Assembly (NCBI GenBank): GCA_964491915.1
Contig: CAZBHS010000019.1
Location: forward strand, 1 to 64,000
Length of the DNA: 64,000 nt
Direction of reading: 5' to 3'
Origin: JAHELQ01 sp964491915
GTDB lineage: Bacteria; Acidobacteriota; Aminicenantia; UBA2199
The notes beneath the pieces are model-generated. The model worked only from the letters and a program-made list of their open reading frames with translations. It had not been told where the DNA came from and did no database searches. Shown in pieces: positions 23,339 through 30,452 of this stretch (the stretch's first letter is position 1; each line of letters starts with the position of its first letter). A program made the position numbers and the translations under genes.

Positions 23339-25489
23339 TTATTGATTTTTAGTTTCCGAGATTTTTTCGTGGATGGTGACGATTCCCAGGTAGCCGTCTA
23401 CTGTTAGGTGGACGCCGGTTTGGATGAAGTCCAGGGCGTTGGGGACGCCGGTGACGCAAGGGAGGCCGTATTCGCGGGCGATGATGGCGCCGTGCACCAA
23501 CATGCCGCCGCGACGCTCGACAATGGCTGCCGCCAGGGGGACGATGAATGTCATGTTGGGGTCGATGGAATCGCACACCAGGATTTCTCCTTGTTGGAAG
23601 GCGAATAGGCTTTTGGTATCGGAAACGATGCGAGCGGGGCCTTCGGCCAGGCCGTTTCCCGCCGGTTGTCCGCGGATTTGGCGGGCCTCGAGGCTGAAAT
23701 CGCCGGAAGTGGTTTTGAGACTGGGGCGGGCGAGATTGGGGATTTGGTGTTTGTCCGAGGGCTCGTCGATGGATTGTTCGAATGTTTGGATGGACGGTTG
23801 GAAATTGGGATCTTTGAGGGATTGGACTAGTTGGGGGGTGTCCAATTGGTGGGCGATGGGAGTGTCGAGGCGGCGTCGGGCTAGATCCTGGGCTTCGATG
23901 AGCCGGGCTTCGATTTTGGCCAGGTGGATATTGTCGTTGTCCCGGAGCTGGTAGCTGGAGCGGGCGATGTCGATGAGTTCTTGGGCGAAGTTTTGTTTTT
24001 CCGGGGGGAAGGCGTCGATGAATTCCTGGGTGAGGCGTTTGATGTCTGTTTCGTCGAATTGTTCTTCGCGGATTGGGGCGGAGGCGACGCGGGCGAGCCA
24101 GGTTTTCCATTGGTCCGGGTGGTCTCCTAAGCGGGAGTTATCGAAGGTGAGGTCGCCGAATTCCTGGAGGAAGGAGTCCAGTAAATCCTGGGAGGGGTTG
24201 GAGAGGTAGCCGGAGGCCAGTTGTTGGAGGCGGCGGTTGCGACGGAGGCTGGTCATGTCGGTGGCGGCGAGGAGATGGGTGAAGGCGAAGGGGTTGTCGG
24301 GTTTTACGGTGTCATTGTAGATCTGGCCGAAGAGTCTGGCGCCGTGGGCGAAGGGGATCAATTGGCGGTGGTAGGTCTCGGCCCAGTGGCGGTAGATTTC
24401 GAGGCGCCGGTCCAGTTCGTTTGCCAGGGCGTGATTATCGAGGGCTTCGAGGTCTTGATTGGCGAGGTCTTCCGCCTGCCTGTCCATTTGAGGGAGCAAT
24501 TGCTCTTCGATTTTGGTTTTGAGGACTTTGAGGTGATGGAAGCTTTTGGTGAGGGTGAGATACCAGGGGCGTTTGTCGTCCGCTTGCCATGGGGTTTCGT
24601 TGGGCGTTTGCCCGCTGGTGATGGGGCGCGATTGGAGGAGGTAGAGGGTGTCGTTCGCGAATGTCCATTCCACGTCCTGGGGGGAGCCGAAGAGGCGGCT
24701 ACAGTGTTGGGTGGCCAGAAAGACGCGGTTCAACTGGCCTGGGGTCAGTAGAGAGCTGTCTGCGGGAGTGGAGGATAGGATGTTACCGGTGGGGTTGTCC
24801 AGGAACCAGCGGTGGGGTTGGAGAGAGCCGTCTACCAGGGCCTGGTTTTGGCCGGGGACCGCTTCGATGACGGCGCGGTTTGGATTGGTGGGGTCTTGGG
24901 CGAAGGCGACGCCTGAGGTTTGGCTGTCGATCCATTCCTGGATGACGACGGCGATGGCAGAGTCTTCGGGGGAGAGGTCGAGCTCCTTGAGATAGAGGAG
25001 GGCGCGGTCGGACCAGAGGGAGGCCCATACCAGGCGGATATGGTCGAGGATTTGGTCGATTCCTGTGATGTTGACGTAGGATTCGTGCAGGCCGGCGAAG
25101 GAGTGTCGGGCGGAATCTTCCCGGGTGGCTGAGGAGCGGATGACCATTGGGGTGGCGGCGAAGGGGGCGAGGGCGTTTCGCAGCATTGTCTCTATGGTTT
25201 GGGGAAATGGGGTGGTGATGAACATGTGGCGGATGCGCAAGGCGGCATCCCAGAGTTCTTCCCAGCGCATCTCATTGAAGGGCTTGCGGTTGAGCTCGAT
25301 AGCGATGCGGGGGGCGATGTCGGTGGAAGTTGTATAGTCCGAATAGACGGAGGTGGTGATACAGAATCCGGGGGAGATGGTAAAGCCCTGGCGATGGAGT
25401 GTGGCCAGGTTGGCGGCTTTGCCTCCGGCGAGGGGGCGGTGGGCGTCTGTGATGTCCTGAATCGTGAGGATTGCGGGAGCGTTTCCCAT
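23339..25489 (-). CDS. PEP synthase / PPDK-like phosphotransferase
   Basis: 716 residues. An N-terminal PPDK-type ATP-grasp domain (about 10-300, LAGGKAANLATLHRQGF, VIRSSATREDS, VAFAQDPTNP, VEWTFANDTLYLLQSRP) is joined by a variable middle part to a C-terminal swivelling domain with the phospho-histidine motif ERRGGMLVHGAIIAREYGLP (His666). It lacks the large C-terminal PEP/pyruvate-binding TIM barrel of true PEP synthase (about 800 residues) and so resembles rifampin-phosphotransferase-type or other two-domain relatives. Substrate is unclear. It lies 11 bp downstream of the PNPOx-family gene, likely in one operon. Confidence 0.8.
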   Translation of the reverse strand: MGNAPAILTIQDITDAHRPLAGGKAANLATLHRQGFTISPGFCITTSVYSDYTTSTDIAPRIAIELNRKPFNEMRWEELWDAALRIRHMFITTPFPQTIETMLRNALAPFAATPMVIRSSATREDSARHSFAGLHESYVNITGIDQILDHIRLVWASLWSDRALLYLKELDLSPEDSAIAVVIQEWIDSQTSGVAFAQDPTNPNRAVIEAVPGQNQALVDGSLQPHRWFLDNPTGNILSSTPADSSLLTPGQLNRVFLATQHCSRLFGSPQDVEWTFANDTLYLLQSRPITSGQTPNETPWQADDKRPWYLTLTKSFHHLKVLKTKIEEQLLPQMDRQAEDLANQDLEALDNHALANELDRRLEIYRHWAETYHRQLIPFAHGARLFGQIYNDTVKPDNPFAFTHLLAATDMTSLRRNRRLQQLASGYLSNPSQDLLDSFLQEFGDLTFDNSRLGDHPDQWKTWLARVASAPIREEQFDETDIKRLTQEFIDAFPPEKQNFAQELIDIARSSYQLRDNDNIHLAKIEARLIEAQDLARRRLDTPIAHQLDTPQLVQSLKDPNFQPSIQTFEQSIDEPSDKHQIPNLARPSLKTTSGDFSLEARQIRGQPAGNGLAEGPARIVSDTKSLFAFQQGEILVCDSIDPNMTFIVPLAAAIVERRGGMLVHGAIIAREYGLPCVTGVPNALDFIQTGVHLTVDGYLGIVTIHEKISETKNQ

Positions 25490-25500
25490 TCTGGTCCGCC

Positions 25501-25959
25501 TTATGGGGAGGTTTTGATATCAAGAGTGACGACGTTTTGGAATTGAGTGACGACACGGTAGCGGAGGGCTTTTACTTTGACAAATACGGTGTTGGGGGAT
25601 TGGAGGAATTCCCGCATGGCGGGATTTTTTTCCAGGTAGAGCTCGATCCTCGATTCCCGTTCGGAGTTTGCGATTTCTTCGGCGATTCCGTCCACTGTGA
25701 CTGCCATGGCTGTGGCTATGTCTTTTATCTCGTTGCCGCGGTTGTCGATGAGCAGGGACACGCGGCAATCATTGCTGATGTTGGCGAATTTTTGTGTGGA
25801 GCGGGGAGTGGCGAAGTAGAACCATTCCAGGTCATGAGTGGTGGCGAAGGAGACCAGGCTGGTGTGCGGGCGGCTGTCCCCTGTGGTGGCCAGCACCATG
25901 AAGTATTGGCTGTGGAACAATTCCCGCAGCGATTGTTTGATGTCTTCGATGTTATTCAC
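25501..25959 (-). CDS. PNPOx-family (split-barrel) flavin-binding protein
   Basis: 152 residues with the pyridoxamine-phosphate-oxidase-like split beta-barrel pattern: FMVLATTGDSRPHTSLVSFA, then FYFATPRSTQKFANISND and CRVSLLIDNRGN. Family members bind FMN, F420 or heme, and many are of unknown substrate. It is first in a likely two-gene operon with the PPDK-like gene (11-bp spacing). Confidence 0.82.
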   Translation of the reverse strand: MNNIEDIKQSLRELFHSQYFMVLATTGDSRPHTSLVSFATTHDLEWFYFATPRSTQKFANISNDCRVSLLIDNRGNEIKDIATAMAVTVDGIAEEIANSERESRIELYLEKNPAMREFLQSPNTVFVKVKALRYRVVTQFQNVVTLDIKTSP

Positions 25960-26036
25960 GTAATTGTTCTCCCCGGTTTAGTATTTAATATAAAAAGTGG
26001 ATGTTGACTACTTTTTATTTGGAAAAAAATGGATAC

Positions 26037-26528
26037 TTAGCTGTTGCTGCGGCCGGTCAGGTGTTCTATGAGGTTGGGGATTCTAGTGGCGGTGGTTTCC
26101 AGGTCGAGGATTTTTTTGCGCTCTGTGGTGGAGACTCTTTCGGTGTAGGGGAGGTAGATGATTTTGACGCCGACTGTGGAGAGTTTTGCCTCGAATTTTT
26201 TGAAGCGTTCGGTATCGAACCAATCATCGCCGATGAACATGACGTCGAATTTCAGTTTTTCCCACATGGTGTATTTGTCCAGGTGGTTTTGAGGGACTGC
26301 CAGGTCCACGCATTTGATGTTTTGCACGATCTCCAGCCGCTCTTCGAAGGGAACGATTGCCTTGGCGCCTTTGTAACTGACGAGTTCATCGATGGTGACG
26401 CCGACGATCAGGCGGTCGCAGAGGGATTTGGCTCTTTTTAGAATGTTTAGATGTCCGATGTGGAACAGGTCGAATACACCGCTGGTATAACCGATTGTCT
26501 GCTGTGCGCGTTCAGCAATCTCTCTCAT
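26037..26528 (-). CDS. Cytidylyltransferase (TagD/ECT-like)
   Basis: 163 residues. Nucleotidyltransferase signatures: GVFDLFHIGHLNILKRAK (HxGH) near residues 17-34 and YTERVSTTERKK, the counterpart of RTxGISTT, near 128-139. The family activates phospho-alcohols (glycerol-3-phosphate, phosphoethanolamine and similar) with CTP. The gene is divergent from a CDP-alcohol phosphatidyltransferase, which would use such a product. ATG at 26528 with GGAGGT upstream. The substrate cannot be read from sequence alone. Confidence 0.85.
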   Translation of the reverse strand: MREIAERAQQTIGYTSGVFDLFHIGHLNILKRAKSLCDRLIVGVTIDELVSYKGAKAIVPFEERLEIVQNIKCVDLAVPQNHLDKYTMWEKLKFDVMFIGDDWFDTERFKKFEAKLSTVGVKIIYLPYTERVSTTERKKILDLETTATRIPNLIEHLTGRSNS

Positions 26529-26687
26529 AGCCTACCTCCAAAACTTCCGGTACAGGTTCGCCGGAATTTTCGATTGTGAATTGTTCATATGATAAACTAA
26601 ACGTCAGTATTCTGTCAACATGAAATTTGGCTTTTTTGTTCAAACTTTAAACAAGTCCTTGATAATTTGCCGGATGTTTACTAGAAT

Positions 26688-27362
26688 ATGTCAATGGAAA
26701 AAAGCACTGAATTTAGTTTCGAGAAATCATTGAAAGAGGATGCCAAATATCCTGTTCTGAATTATTTCCGGGTGGAGAGGTATTTTACCCGGCCGCTGGC
26801 TTCGTTGTTGGTGAGGATGGTGTTCAAGACCAGAGTGACGCCTAACCAGTTGACTGTGATCGCGTTTTTTATCGGTTTGGCGGGGGCGTTTTTATATACC
26901 CGTGGGGAACCGGTTTATTTCCTGTGGGGTGGGATCCTGGCGCAATTGTCGTCGATTGTCGATTGCGCCGACGGCATGCTCGCTCGATCCAAGGGGATGT
27001 GCAGCAAGTATGGGGCGTTTTTGGATCTGTTTTTGGACCGTATTACGGACTTTTTCTTTTTTAGCTGTATTTCTATAGGGTGGTATTTCTATTCCGGCGA
27101 TTTGAAGCTCTTGATAGCTTGCTTGTTGGGTATCGGATTGTATTTCTTGCAGGTGACGCTCTATTATTTGACCCGCAATTATCTGGAAATTACCAAAACC
27201 GGGGAAGCGGCTGAACCGCGGGGATTGTTGATCTTTTTGATTTTGGTGTTTTCGGTGATCAATCAATTGGATATATTGATGGTTATAACTATTGTAGCGA
27301 CGGTTATCAATAATATTATCAAGGTGGTGAATCTAATCCGGTTGGGGCGTAGCGCCGCTTGA
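26688..27362 (+). CDS. CDP-alcohol phosphatidyltransferase family protein
   Basis: 224 residues, integral membrane. The complete catalytic motif D-x2-DG-x2-AR-x8-G-x3-D-x3-D reads DCADGMLARSKG...G...DLFLD near residues 92-119, followed by several membrane helices. Such enzymes join a CDP-activated alcohol or lipid to a second alcohol in phospholipid synthesis. The pairing with the divergent cytidylyltransferase suggests one pathway. Start ATG at 26688 (or 26694), without a clear ribosome binding site. The 3' end overlaps the convergent LPG-synthase-like gene by 30 bp. Confidence 0.88.
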   Translation: MSMEKSTEFSFEKSLKEDAKYPVLNYFRVERYFTRPLASLLVRMVFKTRVTPNQLTVIAFFIGLAGAFLYTRGEPVYFLWGGILAQLSSIVDCADGMLARSKGMCSKYGAFLDLFLDRITDFFFFSCISIGWYFYSGDLKLLIACLLGIGLYFLQVTLYYLTRNYLEITKTGEAAEPRGLLIFLILVFSVINQLDILMVITIVATVINNIIKVVNLIRLGRSAA

Positions 27363-28343
27363 GGGGGAGTTTTTAGCGGAGCGTTTTTTCATTTTTAGCA
27401 TGGGGACGAGGCCTATGACCGCCCACAGGAGACCCATGACGCGGCGGACCAATACCTGGGCCACACCGAATTCCACTTTGATGCCCAGGATGGCGAAGAC
27501 CGAGAGGTAGGTGACTTCGTAGACGCCGATGGAGCCGGGGATGCCCGGAAGGACGAATGCGAAGGATCCAAGCACCACCACCAGGAAGCTGTCGATGACC
27601 GAGATTCCGGTGGCGCCGATAAATTGGAAGGTGAAATAGATTTCCAGGGTCCAGACCAGCACCTGGCCGATGTAGGAGATGAAGAGGGCGATGAAGGTGC
27701 GCTGATGAAGGCGGTAGAAGGCTGAGATGTGGCGGTCGGTCTCCGCAATGGTGTCCCGCTTTTTTTCCAGGAATTTGAAGGAGATTTTGATTTTTTTCAA
27801 TCCGTCGATCATCCAGATGAAGAAACCGCTCCGTTGTTTTTTGATGAAGAAGACGATGAAGAGGAGGGAGCCCAGGGCAAGCAGGAGAAAGGCCCATTGG
27901 TGTTTGGCGGAGAGGGTGACGCGGCTGATGGCCAGGAGCACTCCCAATGTGATGAGGGTGATGGTGGCGCACCATTCGATGGTTTTGTCCACCACAATGG
28001 AGGCCAGTATTTTTTTGCGGTCGCCGGTGTTCAGGTAAATCACTCTGACGGCTTCGCCGCCGATTTTGGAGGAGGGGGTGAGGTAGCCGACTGTGTGTCC
28101 CACCACCCGGGCTTGTAGTAGTTGCCATAGGGAGTGGGGGGCGTCGTAGCAATGGAGCACCGCCTGCCAATTTATTGCCCGGATGAGCCAGAAGAGGAGG
28201 CGTAACAAAAAGAGGATCAAAAATTGCCGCCACGACATCCGCTGGAGGATTTGTATGATTTGCGCCGGATCGATGCGAATGATGATATAGATGAAGAAGC
28301 CCAGGCTCAGCAGGGCGACGGCTTTAATTATTTTTTGCCGCAT
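27333..28343 (-). CDS. Lysylphosphatidylglycerol synthase-like membrane protein (UPF0104)
   Basis: 336 residues with seven to eight hydrophobic helices and the family marks GYLTPSSKIGGEAVR and LPGIPGSIGVYEVTY. This is the membrane (flippase-type) half of MprF-like proteins, without the aminoacyl-transferase domain, and is often linked to lipid or glycan transport. The ATG at 28343 lies inside the end of the sirtuin gene (16-bp overlap), so translation is probably coupled. A much longer upstream reading frame is only the shadow of the sirtuin gene. Confidence 0.85.
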   Translation of the reverse strand: MRQKIIKAVALLSLGFFIYIIIRIDPAQIIQILQRMSWRQFLILFLLRLLFWLIRAINWQAVLHCYDAPHSLWQLLQARVVGHTVGYLTPSSKIGGEAVRVIYLNTGDRKKILASIVVDKTIEWCATITLITLGVLLAISRVTLSAKHQWAFLLLALGSLLFIVFFIKKQRSGFFIWMIDGLKKIKISFKFLEKKRDTIAETDRHISAFYRLHQRTFIALFISYIGQVLVWTLEIYFTFQFIGATGISVIDSFLVVVLGSFAFVLPGIPGSIGVYEVTYLSVFAILGIKVEFGVAQVLVRRVMGLLWAVIGLVPMLKMKKRSAKNSPSSGATPQPD

Positions 28344-29188
28344 ATATGTTCGTTCAAGGCTGCCAGCGCTTCTAGCGCCCCCATGTCCAGACCGATCTGG
28401 CCTTCCGGGACTTCCGGTTCCCGTGTGTTGAGGCGGATCAATTTGGCTCCGGTGCGGGAGGCGATGTGTTCGGAGGTCATACGCACTGTGGGGACGCCGG
28501 TGCCGGCGCCGCATTCGATGATGACGATGTTGGAGTCGTCGTTTTTCCTGAACCATTGATTCATGGCTCGTTGTTGTTGATCGCTGCGGTCGCCGATCCA
28601 ATTCCAATCGCCGAACATGAGGATGTTGGGCCTGGCTACGTGTCCGCAATTGGGGCATTGGGGGAGGGGGTCGCCGGCTCGCATGGTCTCTTCGTCCAAT
28701 TCTACGGCGGCGCCGCGTCCATCCCAGATCGAGTCGCGGCAGGGGCGGGCGCATTGCATGTGATGGATGGAGCCGTGGCATTCGTTGATGGCGTCGGCGG
28801 AGAATCCGGCTTTTTGGAATTGGCCGTCCACATTGGAGGTGAAGACAAAGTAGCCTCCGGGCTTTTGCTTGCCCCATTCCAGAAGGATATGGAAGCCTTT
28901 GTGGGGAATGGTCTTTCGATACAGGTTCATGCGGTGTCCGTAAAAGCCCCAGGCCAATTGCGGGTCGCGGGCAAACCAATTGGGGTTGGCCATGTCGATG
29001 AAACTATAGCCCAATTTGGCGAATGGCGGATAGGCTTTCCAGAAACCTTTGTTACCTCTGAAATCCGGGAGTCCCGAGTCCACCCCCATGCCGGCTCCGG
29101 CGGTTATCACCAACGCGCCGGCGGATTGGATCCACGCGGCCGCTGTTTGTAATGCTGTGTCCCTTTCACTTTTGTTTGTGTTTGTCAT
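28328..29188 (-). CDS. Sirtuin-family NAD-dependent protein deacylase
   Basis: 286 residues. Sirtuin motifs in order: GAGMGVDSGLPDFRG near 31-45, TSNVDGQF, the catalytic His in ECHGSIHHMQC, zinc-type cysteines (MQCARPC and PQCPNCG), and CGAGTGVPTV near the NAD pocket. This is a stand-alone housekeeping-type enzyme, unlike the SIR2 domain of the defence protein in this window. The start is the ATG at 29188. It is followed, with overlap, by the LPG-synthase-like gene. Confidence 0.88.
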   Translation of the reverse strand: MTNTNKSERDTALQTAAAWIQSAGALVITAGAGMGVDSGLPDFRGNKGFWKAYPPFAKLGYSFIDMANPNWFARDPQLAWGFYGHRMNLYRKTIPHKGFHILLEWGKQKPGGYFVFTSNVDGQFQKAGFSADAINECHGSIHHMQCARPCRDSIWDGRGAAVELDEETMRAGDPLPQCPNCGHVARPNILMFGDWNWIGDRSDQQQRAMNQWFRKNDDSNIVIIECGAGTGVPTVRMTSEHIASRTGAKLIRLNTREPEVPEGQIGLDMGALEALAALNEHICGKK

Positions 29189-29333
29189 TGTATTGTTGCC
29201 TAAAAAAACAAATTTTAAACGAAACATTGCTGAATTGCAACCTTTCCCCTTGCATGATGGCGGGAAATTCACTACAATAGTGTCGGGGAGTCGTTGGAAC
29301 AAAAAATTATATTCAGTCCCCAGGAGATATAAT

Positions 29334-30452
29334 ATGACAGGCTTCAGAAAATTTATTGCTTTACTGATGTTAATTTTAATAGGCATTCCTATGCTGTTTG
29401 CCGTGATCTGGGCTGTTGGAATGACCCAGGCGGTGATGTCACCTGAATTTATTACAGATTTGCCCAGGGAAGTGATCGATGAGGTGCCGGGAATCATGGA
29501 GGCGGTGTTTGTGGCTGCCAAAGATGAATCGGCTGATATAGACGAAAATTCCCGGGCCTGGTTGATCGCCTTCGGCGAAGCTGATGTGTCGATACGGGAT
29601 TTGATGGCGGAGACCGGGGTGAACGATTGGTTGGAAAATCAGTTGGGTGATTCGTTGGACGCGGTGGCCGCGATTTTGCAGGGGCGCCGGGCTCCGGAAA
29701 AGATCCGATTGGATTTCAGGCCTCTGAAGGAGGCGCTCAATCATCCTGCCATCGATAAGTATATGCTCGAGGTCCTGGACCGGTTGCCTCCATGTTCGCC
29801 GCAGCAGATGGAAGAATGGAAGGATGCGGTCTTGCGTAGGGGGGACATCGAAGAGTTGCCTGCTTGCAGACCTGAAGTGGAGTCCCTCAGCGAGGCTGTG
29901 AGCCTGGTGAAAAAGGAGATCGTCAGCGATATGCCGGATGAAGTGGATATGATCGAGGGTCCGGAACACCTTCCGCGTGGGATGGATGTTGCCCGAACCA
30001 TGGTCTCGTTATCGATTATTTTGTTCTTGTTCCCGGTGTTGGTGATTCTATTGGCATCGTTGATCGGCGCCACGTCAAAATCAGGCTTTTTTACCTGGAG
30101 CGGGGTCTCCACCATGATCGGCGGACTGGCGGCCCTTGGGCTCTCGTTTTTTGTAAAGAATTTACTCAGTGGATTTATGCTGGCACCGGACTATATCCAT
30201 CTCCATCACCATGAGATGACCCAGGTGGAAGAGTTGGTGTTTCAAAAGGTGTCGGGCTTGACCTCAATTCTGGGCGAATATCTGTTCCAACCTGTGGTCA
30301 TGGTGGCGGGAGTTGTTTGTATTGTCGGTCTGGTGCTGTTCGCCTTCTCGTTCGCGTTTACTAAACCGCCGGCCCGCCGGTCCCAGCCTCCTAGAACAGG
30401 TCAGCAGGCGCAGGGACCGATGCCCGGCGGTGAAGCAGAGGTCAATCGTTAA
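29334..30452 (+). CDS. Membrane protein with large extracytoplasmic domain, unknown
   Basis: 372 residues. An N-terminal helix (about 7-30) anchors a soluble region of some 190 residues that is acidic and Pro/Glu-rich, followed by three helices (about 222-243, 254-278, 320-345) and a Pro/Gln/Arg-rich tail. No family recognised. The ATG at 29334 with AGGAG at 29322-29326 is chosen over upstream in-frame starts. It is divergent from the sirtuin gene and overlaps the DUF5107 gene by 11 bp at its end. Confidence 0.7.
   Translation: MTGFRKFIALLMLILIGIPMLFAVIWAVGMTQAVMSPEFITDLPREVIDEVPGIMEAVFVAAKDESADIDENSRAWLIAFGEADVSIRDLMAETGVNDWLENQLGDSLDAVAAILQGRRAPEKIRLDFRPLKEALNHPAIDKYMLEVLDRLPPCSPQQMEEWKDAVLRRGDIEELPACRPEVESLSEAVSLVKKEIVSDMPDEVDMIEGPEHLPRGMDVARTMVSLSIILFLFPVLVILLASLIGATSKSGFFTWSGVSTMIGGLAALGLSFFVKNLLSGFMLAPDYIHLHHHEMTQVEELVFQKVSGLTSILGEYLFQPVVMVAGVVCIVGLVLFAFSFAFTKPPARRSQPPRTGQQAQGPMPGGEAEVNR

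Noticed and set aside
24221..24751. 176-residue plus-strand frame
   Set aside because: Opposite-strand shadow of the PPDK-like gene; biased composition, no domain.
27333..28979. 548-residue reading frame including the LPG-synthase-like protein
   Set aside because: The first ~212 residues are an Arg/Pro/His-rich shadow of the sirtuin gene; the true start is the ATG at 28343.
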